Source: [Clostridium] aminophilum DSM 10710 (GTDB lineage: Bacteria > Bacillota > Clostridia > Lachnospirales > Lachnospiraceae). Taken from it: DNA of 64,000 nucleotides. The stretch spans positions 1 to 64,000 of the forward strand of contig NZ_JONJ01000002.1 in assembly GCF_000711825.1 (NCBI RefSeq). Direction: 5' to 3'. Each line of letters starts with the position of its first letter. The first letter of the stretch is position 1. Position numbers and translations under genes: made by a program. Below the pieces are notes generated by a model. That model searched no databases. It saw only the letters and a list, made by a program, of their open reading frames with translations, and was not told the DNA's origin. Below, piece after piece: positions 44,901 through 53,135 of this stretch.

Positions 44901-45732
44901 TGACAAGATCTATATCTGCAATCACAAGGTGGCAAAGCCGAAGGTATTTATTCCGGCGATGCCGGGAACCAACTGCGAGTACGACACGGCAAAAGCGTTC
45001 GAACTCGCCGGAGCAGAGCCGGTGGTACGCATTTTCCGCAACAGGAATGCCTCGGATATCGCGGATTCTCTCGAGGAGTTCCGCAAGTGCATCCGCGAGT
45101 CTCAGATCCTGATGTTCCCGGGCGGTTTCTCCGGCGGCGACGAGCCGGACGGCTCCGCGAAGTTCTTTGCGACGGTATTCCGCAACGAGCTTCTGAAGAA
45201 CGAAGTCATGGATCTGTATCAGAATCGCGACGGCCTGATTCTCGGAATCTGCAACGGTTTCCAGACACTGATCAAGCTCGGACTTGTGCCGAACGGCGAG
45301 ATTTCCGCGCAGCAGGAGAATTCTCCGACGCTGGCGAGAAATGTCATCGGCCGTCACCTGTCCCGCATGGTCTATCTGAAGATGGTTTCCAACAAGTCTC
45401 CGTGGCTTCAGGGCTGCTCTTTTGACCGTGTATACGCCAATGCGATCTCCCACGGTGAGGGACGTTTTGTGGCGGATGCGGAATGGGTTGAGAAGCTCTA
45501 CGCGAACGGACAGGTGGCAATCCAGTACGTGGATCCGGACGGCAATCCGACCATGGACGAGACCTGGAATCCGAACGGCTCCACGATGGCGATCGAGGCG
45601 ATTACCAGCCCGGACGGCCGGATTCTCGGAAAGATGGGCCATCCGGAGCGCTCTCTGGACGGTACCTTTGTCAATACCTGGCATTCTTCGGATATGAACA
45701 TCTTCCGCAGCGGTGTTCAGTACTTTAAATAA
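41971..45732 (+). CDS. purL: Phosphoribosylformylglycinamidine synthase, single-chain form
   Basis: 1253 residues combining PurS-, PurL- and PurQ-like parts. The N-terminal PurS-like region is followed by two AIR-synthase-type halves: [43 protein letters not shown] and [20 protein letters not shown] in the first, and [13 protein letters not shown] in the second. A class I glutamine amidotransferase domain ([33 protein letters not shown] with catalytic Cys near residue 1094; GHPERS) closes the chain. It converts FGAR and glutamine to FGAM in purine synthesis. The leader (41790-41970) has a GACCGGCGAAAAGCCGG hairpin near 41935; no purine riboswitch was seen. Confidence 0.98.
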   Translation: [1253 protein letters not shown]

Positions 45733-45844
45733 GAACCGGAATGATCCGTCCTCAGGAAGGGGAACCATCGGCAGGAATCGGATCGGACCGGTGAAATGCG
45801 GATAAAATGTGTGAGAACACGGAAAAACGTATATGACCGGAACC

Positions 45845-45882
45845 GGGGCGGGATCATCAAAGGATCCCGCCCCGAGTTTTCT
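45845..45882 (+). terminator. Terminator of purL
   Basis: GGGGCGGGATC-ATCAAAG-GATCCCGCCCC then GAGTTTTCT. It lies about 110 bp past the stop codon. Confidence 0.8.
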
Positions 45883-45884
45883 AT

Positions 45885-46010
45885 CATGGAAAGTGCTCCG
45901 CCAACGAAGATGTCATCTTACGGTGACCGGCGGCGCGCAAAGTTCGCAAGCTTCCCTCAGGAGTGAGGGGAGGGGAGACGATGTCCGCTTGCGGACTTTG
46001 TTTATATTTT
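45885..46010 (+). repeat. Terminator-associated mosaic repeat
   Basis: Left palindrome arm only (ATCATGGAAAGTGCTCCGCC), then GTCATC-TTAC-GGTGAC with CGGCGG, CGCGCAAAGT, CTTCCCTCAGGAGTGAGGGGAGGGGAG and CTTGCGGACTTTG. Same order as the 15339 copy. Confidence 0.75.
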
Positions 46011-46162
46011 TGAAAGATTGCGACGATATAATATTGCAGAGACGATCGTTCGAATTGCGGGAAAATGGCCAGAGTTCGAAGGAATTAATGTTTCGTGTCG
46101 GGCGGAATCCGGGAATCGTGCTTCGCCCGTTTGTAAGACAAATGTAAATGCGGGGAATAATT

Positions 46163-46191
46163 TTGTTAAACTCTTTGTGTTAGGATAAAAA
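46163..46191 (+). promoter_or_regulatory. Candidate promoter of the choline-binding-type gene
   Basis: TTGTTA (46163-46168), 17-bp spacer, TAAAAA (46186-46191). A TATAAT also occurs at 46027-46032 without a good -35. Confidence 0.4.
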
Positions 46192-46235
46192 GAAAACGAT
46201 ACAGGATAGGATACCATCCGGAGAGAGGAGACGTT

Positions 46236-47459
46236 ATGAAATTCACATTCAGCGTGAAGAAGGCGCTTGTAATGGCGATGGCGGCCGCTGCGGTATTCGC
46301 GGTATCGGTGCCGGTCTACGCCGCCAGCAAAAAAAAGGAGATTTCCGTGGTGCATTTTAAAGTCAACACGAAGGAAATCTTTGACGGAGATACCGACCGC
46401 ATTGAAGAGGATGAGCTGAGCACCGATATGGTCAACATCAAGGATGATGCGCCGTATTCGCTGGAAAAACTGGAGTTTGCCAACGGCGGTCCGTGGAAGA
46501 TGGGACAGGAAAAAACAGTTTATGCCACACTTGAGATCAATGACACGGATTCCTACCGGTTTGCTTCCGGCTGGAGTGACAGCAACATCAAGATTGATGA
46601 CGGAAGTTCATATGTTGCCTCGAAGAGCGCGAGCCGAAAGAATCAGTACACACTGAAGGTCAGCCTGAAACTGAAGGGAGTTGTCAATGATCTCGATGTG
46701 CCGGATGATCTGCACTGGAGCGGCAAGACCGGCAAATGGGACAAGGTTACGGGCGCAGAATACTATGAGGTAAAGCTTCTCCGTGACAGCAAGGCAGTCG
46801 GAACCTACAAGACCAAGAAGACGACATTTGATCTGTATCACGGCATGAAAAAAGAGGGCGATTATACCTTCCAGGTAAGAGCCATCAACAAGACCGCGAA
46901 GATCAACGGCGACTGGAGTGATGAGTCGAATGACCTCTGGATTTCCGACAGCAAAAAATATACCGGCAATGAAAAACTGAAAGATGATCTCAGCCCGGAG
47001 GAGGAGACGAGAACTGTTCCGACCGGCGACGGCCCGAGCGGAACTCTGAGCCCGAACGGAAAGATCGCGACCCAGGGATGGATTCAGGATCAGGCCGGAT
47101 GGCGTTATCTGGAAGACGGATCGGCGGTGTCGAATTCCTGGAGATACATCGATGACAACTGGTATTACATGGATGGCAAGGGCTACATGGTTGCCGGCTG
47201 GCTGAACGACGGAACGGGATACTTCTATATGAATCCGGTATCCGACGGATATAAGGGCGCGATGAAGACCGGCTGGGTTCTGGATAATGAAAAGTGGTAT
47301 TACATGAATCCGGTTTCGGACGGAACCCGCGGAAAAATGATGACGGGCTATCAGATGATCAACGGACGCTGGTATTTCTTCGATCCGACCAACGGCGAAC
47401 TCTGGACAAGCCGCATGACACCGGACGGAAGATGGGCCGGAACAGACGGAACGCTGTAA
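46236..47459 (+). CDS. Secreted protein with C-terminal choline-binding-type cell-wall repeats
   Basis: 407 residues with AGAGAGGAGA upstream. A signal peptide (KKALVMAMAAAAVFAVSVPVYA) precedes a beta-rich region (about 25-160). A fibronectin-III-like domain follows (WSGKTGKWDKVTGAEYYEVKLL ... YTFQVRAINKTAKINGDWS). The C-terminal 130 residues hold about five repeats of the CW_binding type (GWIQDQAGWRYLEDG; NWYYMDGKGYMVAGW; KWYYMNPVSDG; GRWYFFDPTNGE). Such repeats bind choline or related wall polymers, so the protein is probably held non-covalently at the cell wall. Activity of the N-terminal part is unknown. Confidence 0.9.
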   Translation: MKFTFSVKKALVMAMAAAAVFAVSVPVYAASKKKEISVVHFKVNTKEIFDGDTDRIEEDELSTDMVNIKDDAPYSLEKLEFANGGPWKMGQEKTVYATLEINDTDSYRFASGWSDSNIKIDDGSSYVASKSASRKNQYTLKVSLKLKGVVNDLDVPDDLHWSGKTGKWDKVTGAEYYEVKLLRDSKAVGTYKTKKTTFDLYHGMKKEGDYTFQVRAINKTAKINGDWSDESNDLWISDSKKYTGNEKLKDDLSPEEETRTVPTGDGPSGTLSPNGKIATQGWIQDQAGWRYLEDGSAVSNSWRYIDDNWYYMDGKGYMVAGWLNDGTGYFYMNPVSDGYKGAMKTGWVLDNEKWYYMNPVSDGTRGKMMTGYQMINGRWYFFDPTNGELWTSRMTPDGRWAGTDGTL

Positions 47460-47489
47460 GATAGAAGAACGGAAGATAACAAATGACAG

Positions 47490-47528
47490 GGATCTGCAGA
47501 AAAGCAATTTTCTGCAGATCTCTTTTTT
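47490..47528 (+). terminator. Terminator of the choline-binding-type gene
   Basis: GATCTGCAGAAAA-GCAA-TTTTCTGCAGATC followed by TCTTTTTT. Not followed by the palindrome family. Confidence 0.85.
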
Positions 47529-47733
47529 CGGCACATATTGTTTCGGTATGGTATTTTGCAGTATGGCATTCTCTTTGAAATTCCCTGCCGCAAAACCACT
47601 TCGAAAAAAACTGTGAACTTTGTTGGTGCAGTGCCGGGAATTTCATGGTACATTATAACCTTGTCAGAGGATGACACGGCGAACGGAGGAAGGAGTGAAC
47701 TCTGTCCGCTGATTTGAGAATAGAGGAAACAGT

Positions 47734-49074
47734 ATGAAGAAAAGAGTCGTTATCGTCGGCGCGGGAGCGGCCGGCATGGCTGCGGCCATCGCTGCAGCGG
47801 AGACGGGAGCGGAGGTCACGCTTCTGGAAAAGAACGAAAAGACGGGAAAAAAGATCTATATCACCGGGAAGGGACGCTGCAATTTTACCAATGACTGCGA
47901 TTTGGAGCAGTTTTTCCGCAAGGTGGTCAGCAATCCGCGATTCTTATACAGCAGCCTTTACGGGTTTACCAATCAGCAGATGATTGATTTTCTCGAAGGG
48001 GAGGGAATCCGGACAAAAGTCGAGCGCGGCGGAAGAGCATTTCCGCTGTCCGACCACGCATCGGATGTCACGAAAGCGCTGAACGGCCGCATGAAAAAGG
48101 CCGGTGTGAAGCTGTTCCTGAACACGGAAGTCACGGGGCTTCGCTTTGCGGATCTGGATGAACCGCTGGAACGAAAAGGAAAACGCATCGAACGGCGGGT
48201 ATCCGGTGTAAAGGTCCGCGAGGTGCGGTGGTCCGGAACTTCCAAAGGACCGGTATCTGCTCCGGTTACCGGATCGGAGCGGGAAATTGCCGCAGACTGC
48301 GTGATCATCACAACGGGAGGTCTTTCCTATCCCAGCACCGGGTCCACCGGCGACGGATACGATTTTGCGCTGACGGCGGGACACAGTATTGTTCCCTGCA
48401 GCCCGAGTCTTGTTCCGTTTGAGACACAGGAACCGGTCGGCGACGAGCTGATGGGGCTTTCACTGAAAAATGTGGAGGCCGCGGTATATGACGGGAAAAA
48501 AGAGATTTTCCGGGAGTTCGGGGAAATGATGTTCACGCATTTCGGCGTGACGGGACCGATCATTCTCTCCGCCAGCGCCTACTCGGCGAAACGGATTCGG
48601 AAGAACCCGCTGAAACTAATTCTGGATCTGAAGCCGGCACTGAGTGAACAGCAGCTGGATGACCGGATTCTGCGGGACTTTGACGGTGAAAAGAACAGGG
48701 AATACCGCAACAGTCTGTCGCATCTTTTTCCGGCGAGACTGGCTCCGGTAATGGTGCGCCGTTCCGGGATCGATCCGTACAAAAAGGTCAATGAAGTCAC
48801 CCGCGAAGAGAGAAGAAAACTGGTGCAGGTGACCAAACATTTTGAGCTGACGCTGACGGGGCTTCGCGGGTATAATGAGGCGATCGTCACGCAGGGTGGA
48901 GTGAGTGTAAAAGAGGTCGATCCGTCCACCATGGAATCCAAACTGATGCCGGGGCTGTATTTTGCCGGTGAAGTGCTGGATCTGGATGCCGAGACGGGGG
49001 GATACAATCTTCAGATTGCCTGGTCGACCGGCGTTCTTGCCGGAAGAAGCGCTGCGGCTGCGGAAAACATCTGA
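47734..49074 (+). CDS. BaiN/HI0933-family NAD(P)/FAD-dependent oxidoreductase
   Basis: 446 residues. FAD-binding N-terminus (VVIVGAGAAGMAAAIAAAETGAEVTLLEKNEKTGKKIYITGKGRCNFTN in overlapping pieces) with the family signature KGRCNFTND. Also present: GGRAFPLSDHASDV, the substrate-domain region TTGGLSYPSTGSTGDGY, and the C-terminal FAD motif GLYFAGEVLDLDAETGGYNLQIAWSTG in part. These soluble flavoproteins reduce double bonds; BaiN acts on bile-acid intermediates in gut Clostridia, but most relatives have unknown substrates. Single gene. Confidence 0.92.
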   Translation: MKKRVVIVGAGAAGMAAAIAAAETGAEVTLLEKNEKTGKKIYITGKGRCNFTNDCDLEQFFRKVVSNPRFLYSSLYGFTNQQMIDFLEGEGIRTKVERGGRAFPLSDHASDVTKALNGRMKKAGVKLFLNTEVTGLRFADLDEPLERKGKRIERRVSGVKVREVRWSGTSKGPVSAPVTGSEREIAADCVIITTGGLSYPSTGSTGDGYDFALTAGHSIVPCSPSLVPFETQEPVGDELMGLSLKNVEAAVYDGKKEIFREFGEMMFTHFGVTGPIILSASAYSAKRIRKNPLKLILDLKPALSEQQLDDRILRDFDGEKNREYRNSLSHLFPARLAPVMVRRSGIDPYKKVNEVTREERRKLVQVTKHFELTLTGLRGYNEAIVTQGGVSVKEVDPSTMESKLMPGLYFAGEVLDLDAETGGYNLQIAWSTGVLAGRSAAAAENI

Positions 49075-49078
49075 CGCT

Positions 49079-49165
49079 GGGGAAACGTCGGAAGGCGGGT
49101 TAAAATCTGACGTCCGGTGAAATGTCGGATGCCCGGGAAAAATCTGACATCCGAAAAACGGCCTG
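49079..49165. repeat. Weak degenerate tandem array after the BaiN-like gene
   Basis: Three or so decayed units of the type GGxAAAATCTGACxTCCGG, about 18-20 bp, starting at the stop codon. Less regular than the arrays at 35533, 39780 and 51463. Confidence 0.45.
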
Positions 49166-49257
49166 TGCGGAAGAAACCGGATCATCACGGACCGGATTCT
49201 GGACAGGCAATCGCCGGATATGTATTCTATATGCAAGTATTCTGTGATGAACAGCAT

Positions 49258-49286
49258 TTGCCAGTGACCGCAAAATGCTGTAAAAT
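49258..49286 (+). promoter_or_regulatory. Promoter of the two-component system
   Basis: TTGCCA (49258-49263), 17-bp spacer, TAAAAT (49281-49286), giving a leader of less than 30 nt. A six-codon ORF (49297-49317, MAAKDG) overlaps the start of the kinase gene. Confidence 0.55.
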
Positions 49287-49309
49287 AAGTATTATTATGG
49301 CAGCAAAGG

Positions 49310-50605
49310 ATGGCTGATTTGGAAGTAAAACAGATCGTGATGGCGACCATGGAGATATGGGCCGCTATTGTCACCGCAATTGCATTATTCTGGGCATTGA
49401 TATCCCGAAAACAACTCGGCGAGAAAGGTCGACTGATCGTCGAGCTGTTTCTGTGCACATCCGTCTGGCTGATCGCGGATGCGGCAGCGTGGATGTTCCG
49501 TGGGAATGTTTCGGCTCTCGGATATTACAGTGTCCGGATCAGCAACTTCTTTTCCTTTGTCATGCCTCATATTCTGATCGCTGTCTATGCCGTCTATGTC
49601 TCCCGCTATATCGGAGACGAAGATTACTGGATGCCAAAGGTGCATTTTATCGCAACCATCGGCATTGTCATGGTGATCGTCAACCAGTTCTGGCCGGTCT
49701 TTTATTCGTTTGACTTACAGAACCGCTACTACCGGCTTCCAATGTTCTGGCTGATCGATGTACCCGGTCTGGCCAGTTCGACTTACATGGAATATAAACT
49801 CTTCCGGAAACGGGCGGTTGCGGGGGAGTCGTTTTCGTATCTGTTTACCTTCTATGCGCTTCCGTTTCTTGCAACCCTGGTACAGGCGGTGATTTACGGT
49901 TACTCCTTCCTGAACATTGCGGTCACGGTCTCCGTGATTCTGTTGTTTCTTCATCTTCTCAGGGAACAGAATAATCTCTATATCCGGCAGTACGATGAGA
50001 TGATGAGGCAGAAGGAAGAACTGCAGGATATGCGATTTCGCCTTGTGAAATCACAGGTTCAGCCGCATTTTATCTTCAACTGTCTGAACTCGATCTATTT
50101 TCTCTGCGATTCCGATCCGCAGAAAGCGAAGAGTGCGGTGGGAATCTTTTCGAAATTCCTCCGCGGAAGTCTGAAGATTCTGGACAGCGACGAGACGATT
50201 CCGTTTTCCATGGAGATCGAGCATGTGGAACAATACCTCCGGCTGGAACAGATGCGGTTTGAAGACCGGATTCGCGTGGAGGAAGATATCCGTGAATGGG
50301 AGTTTGACATACCGGCTCTCGCGGTTCAGGTTCTGGTGGAAAATGCGGTCAAGCATGGGATCTGCAAAAAGCCGGAAGGCGGCACCCTGAAGATACAGGT
50401 TTTTCGCAGGGACGATCAGGCAGTGGTGCGGGTCGAGGACGACGGCATCGGTTTTGACATGACGAAGGTCGGATCAGATTCCACGGGGCTGCGCACGAGC
50501 CGGACCCGGCTGCAGAACATGTGCGGCGGCACGCTTACCGTGGAGAGCACACCGGGAGTCGGCACGACCGCAGAGATCTGTGTGCCGATGAAGAATGGCC
50601 GGTGA
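49310..50605 (+). CDS. LytS/YehU-type sensor histidine kinase
   Basis: Up to 431 residues. The start is uncertain: ATG 49310 has no spaced ribosome-binding site, while TTG 49319 lies 8 bp after AAAGGA. Six to seven membrane segments fill residues 10-215, with no large external loop. The kinase part has the His box of the LytS family (RLVKSQVQPHFIFNCLNSIYFL) and an HATPase domain (QVLVENAVKHGICKKPEGG, EDDGIGFDM, TGLRTSRTRLQNM). It phosphorylates the response regulator encoded 62 bp downstream. The signal is unknown. Confidence 0.93.
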   Translation: MADLEVKQIVMATMEIWAAIVTAIALFWALISRKQLGEKGRLIVELFLCTSVWLIADAAAWMFRGNVSALGYYSVRISNFFSFVMPHILIAVYAVYVSRYIGDEDYWMPKVHFIATIGIVMVIVNQFWPVFYSFDLQNRYYRLPMFWLIDVPGLASSTYMEYKLFRKRAVAGESFSYLFTFYALPFLATLVQAVIYGYSFLNIAVTVSVILLFLHLLREQNNLYIRQYDEMMRQKEELQDMRFRLVKSQVQPHFIFNCLNSIYFLCDSDPQKAKSAVGIFSKFLRGSLKILDSDETIPFSMEIEHVEQYLRLEQMRFEDRIRVEEDIREWEFDIPALAVQVLVENAVKHGICKKPEGGTLKIQVFRRDDQAVVRVEDDGIGFDMTKVGSDSTGLRTSRTRLQNMCGGTLTVESTPGVGTTAEICVPMKNGR

Positions 50606-50667
50606 GCTTTTGAAACTCAGTTTTACGCAGGAGAAGGCATAACTTCAGAAAAGCGGGGTTAGAATAC

Positions 50668-51462
50668 ATGAGATGTATGGTTGTGGACGATGAACGAATC
50701 TCCATGGAGGGAGAAATGAATGAGGTCCGCAAGGCAGTTCCGGACGCCGAGATCGTCGGCTTCCTGAATGCGGCGGAGGCGCTTTCTTATGCGGAAAAAT
50801 ACCCGATTGATGTGGCATTTCTGGATATTGAGATGGACTCGATGAACGGAATCGGACTTGCGGAACGGCTGGAGGAGATCCAGCCCCGGATCAATATCAT
50901 TTTCGCGACGGGTTACGATTCCTACACGAAAAAGGCATTGGATCTTCATGTCAGCGGTTATCTGCTGAAGCCGATTTCGGTTGAGGATATCCGCAATGAG
51001 ATGGCGCATCTGCGGTTTCCGGGCGGAGAGGTCAAACAGGATGCAATCCGCGTGCGCACGTTCGGCAATTTCGAGGTTTTTTCCGGCGATAAACCGGTGA
51101 AATTCAAGTACAACAAAACCAAGGAAATGTTCGCATATCTGATTGACCGCCGCGGTGCGGCCTGCTCGAACGGCGAGATTATCGGCATTCTCTGGGAGGA
51201 CGATATGCCGGAGAGCAAATACTCGTATTTTGCAAACTGCAAATGGGATCTGGCGGAAACGCTCTCGGCTCACGGGGCAGGCGATGCTCTTATCAAGACA
51301 CGCGGTCGGATCGGAATTGCGGTGGATAAGGTGGACTGCGATTTCTTCCGGTTTCTGAACGGGGAAAAAGATGCCCGGCAGAAATACTCCGGCGAGTACA
51401 TGTCACAGTTCAGCTGGGCGGAGTACACGAACGGCTGGCTCTTACAGCATATGAAGGAGTGA
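50668..51462 (+). CDS. Response regulator with SARP/OmpR-type winged-helix output
   Basis: 264 residues. Receiver domain 1-120: acidic pocket DDE (VVDDERIS), phosphoacceptor Asp in VAFLDIEMDSMNG, then Thr/Ala (IIFATGYDSY) and Lys (GYLLKPIS). The output part begins RVRTFGNFEVFSGDKPVKFKYNKTKEMFAYLIDRRG and resembles a winged-helix DNA-binding domain of the OmpR/SARP kind, followed by a short helical segment. LytS-type kinases usually pair with LytTR outputs, so this pairing is less usual. Targets unknown. The stop codon is followed at once by a tandem array. Confidence 0.9.
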   Translation: MRCMVVDDERISMEGEMNEVRKAVPDAEIVGFLNAAEALSYAEKYPIDVAFLDIEMDSMNGIGLAERLEEIQPRINIIFATGYDSYTKKALDLHVSGYLLKPISVEDIRNEMAHLRFPGGEVKQDAIRVRTFGNFEVFSGDKPVKFKYNKTKEMFAYLIDRRGAACSNGEIIGILWEDDMPESKYSYFANCKWDLAETLSAHGAGDALIKTRGRIGIAVDKVDCDFFRFLNGEKDARQKYSGEYMSQFSWAEYTNGWLLQHMKE

Positions 51463-51625
51463 GCTGCGGGAGCAGTCTGCAGGAGTGATCTCCATGAACA
51501 GTTTGCGGGAACAGCATTCGGGAATGAACTGCAGGAATGATCTGCAGGAATGATCTCCGGGAATAGCCTGTGGGAACAGTCTGTGGAGCAGTCTGCGGGA
51601 ATGACTGGCAGGAATGACCGGCGCG
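51463..51625. repeat. Degenerate 12-14-bp tandem array after the response regulator
   Basis: About a dozen units of the form TCTGC(A/G)GGAA(T/C)(G)A, e.g. two adjacent identical TCTGCAGGAATGA-type units near 51530-51555. It begins at the stop codon and reaches the trpS promoter. Confidence 0.75.
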
Positions 51626-51657
51626 GGTGAATTTAATGGCGCAAAGCGGATTCGATG

Positions 51658-51666
51658 TGGTATACT
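51658..51666 (+). promoter_or_regulatory. Extended -10 promoter element of trpS
   Basis: TGGTATACT; no good -35 17 bp upstream. No T-box leader was found between here and the trpS start. Confidence 0.4.
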
Positions 51667-51749
51667 ATCGAAGAATATGCCGCTTTTTCGAAAGACAAAA
51701 GAAAGACAAAAGCATCGATGATGCATTGGAATATGGAGGAAATACAGGA

Positions 51750-52913
51750 ATGGAAGCAAAAGACTGCAAAAAAAAGATTATTCTCACGGGTGACCGTCCG
51801 ACCGGAAAACTGCATCTCGGACATTATGTCGGCTCTCTCCAGAGACGCGTGGAGCTGCAAAATTCCGGAAAGTTCGACGAGATCAACATTCTCGTTGCCG
51901 ACGATCAGGCGCTGACCGACAACTGGGATAATCCGAAGAAGATCCGCGACAACATCATTGAAGTGGCGCTGGATTATCTTTCCGTCGGCATTGACCCGGA
52001 CAAATCGAATATCTGCATCCAGTCCGGCATTCCGGCCCTTCATGCACTGACGTTCTACTATATGAATCTCGTGACAACACAGAGACTTTCCAGAAATCCG
52101 ACGGTAAAGACCGAGATGAAGCTGAGAGGTTTCAACGGAAATGACGATGTCGAAAACGAGGCGGGACTTCCGGCCGGATTCTTTACCTATCCGGTATCCC
52201 AGGCGGCCGATATCACCGCGTTCAAGGCGACGACCGTTCCGGTGGGCGAGGACCAGTCTCCGATGATCGAGCAGACCAGAGAGATCGTTCGCCGTTTCAA
52301 TACAACATACAAGAAGGATATTCTTGTCGAGCCGGAGATTCTCCTGCCGGAGAATGAAGTTCAGAGAAGACTTCCGGGTCTGGACGGTCAGGCGAAGATG
52401 TCGAAGTCTCTGGGCAACTGCATTTTCCTCTGTGACGACAAGAAGACGGTGGAACAGAAGATCAAGAGCATGTACACCGATCCGCAGCACCTGAATGTGG
52501 CCGATCCGGGTCACGTGGAAGGCAATATGGTATTCACATACCTCGATGCGTTCTGCCGCGAAGACCAGTTTGCGGAGTATCTGCCGGAGTATCAGAATCT
52601 GGATGAGATGAAAGAGCATTACCACAAGGGCGGCCTGGGCGATATGAAGTGCAAGAAGTTCCTGATGAAGGTCATGGACGAGCTTCTCGCTCCGATCCGT
52701 GAGTCCCGCGCTAAATGGGAGGCCAACATCGGCGATGTCTATGACATCCTGAAGGCCGGCACCGACCATGCGGTAAAGACCACCAATGCAACGCTGAACG
52801 AGGTTCGCGGTGCGATGCGGATCGATTACTTTGACGACCGTTCCATCGTCGGCGACTGGGAAGAGTGGCTCAAGAGCGATGAGAGAATGCAGAGTCCGAC
52901 GGTTCGCAGATAA
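51750..52913 (+). CDS. trpS: Tryptophanyl-tRNA synthetase
   Basis: 387 residues from ATG 51750, with GGAGGA at 51735-51740; the frame is open upstream but without a suitable start site. The class I HIGH motif appears as PTGKLHLGHYVGSL and the KMSKS loop as GQAKMSKSLGNCIFL, with a conserved GEDQ (VPVGEDQSPMIEQTREIVRRFN) in between. The enzyme charges tRNA-Trp. It is slightly longer than the common 330-residue form, with an insert around residues 125-150 (KLRGFNGNDDVENEAGLPAG). Single gene. Confidence 0.97.
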   Translation: MEAKDCKKKIILTGDRPTGKLHLGHYVGSLQRRVELQNSGKFDEINILVADDQALTDNWDNPKKIRDNIIEVALDYLSVGIDPDKSNICIQSGIPALHALTFYYMNLVTTQRLSRNPTVKTEMKLRGFNGNDDVENEAGLPAGFFTYPVSQAADITAFKATTVPVGEDQSPMIEQTREIVRRFNTTYKKDILVEPEILLPENEVQRRLPGLDGQAKMSKSLGNCIFLCDDKKTVEQKIKSMYTDPQHLNVADPGHVEGNMVFTYLDAFCREDQFAEYLPEYQNLDEMKEHYHKGGLGDMKCKKFLMKVMDELLAPIRESRAKWEANIGDVYDILKAGTDHAVKTTNATLNEVRGAMRIDYFDDRSIVGDWEEWLKSDERMQSPTVRR

Positions 52914-52940
52914 AGACAGAAAGTTTCTTATGAAGACAGT

Positions 52941-52979
52941 ACAGGGCACGGGATGCGTTATCCCGGGCCCTGTTTTTTG
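52941..52979 (+). terminator. Terminator of trpS
   Basis: CAGGGCACGGGAT-GCGTT-ATCCCGGGCCCTG followed by T6. A second A7CGT-CA-ACGT7 palindrome lies at 53023-53044. Confidence 0.85.
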
Positions 52980-53057
52980 TTCGTATAACAGGCAATAAAA
53001 CGACTGTTTTCGCGCAACATCGAAAAAAACGTCAACGTTTTTTTGCCCGTACTTTTC

Positions 53058-53135
53058 GTGGTATAACAGCCGCTTCGCGACTGTTATGTCATGCCGTCGC
53101 CACATGAGCGTAAACGCTCGCGTGGCTTATATGGT
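53058..53135 (+). repeat. About 80-bp dispersed repeat, second of an inverted pair
   Basis: GTGGTATAACAGCCGCTTCGCG ... GTGGCTTATATGG in pieces, with internal stems GCCAC/GTGGC and AGCGTAAACGCT. Nearly the reverse complement of 40761-40848. Its end forms TGGTATAAT, an extended -10 box that may drive the decarboxylase gene. Confidence 0.85.

Noticed and set aside
51627-51750. T-box leader before trpS
   Set aside because: The space is filled by a tandem repeat array and a short leader; no specifier-stem or T-box-like sequence is present.
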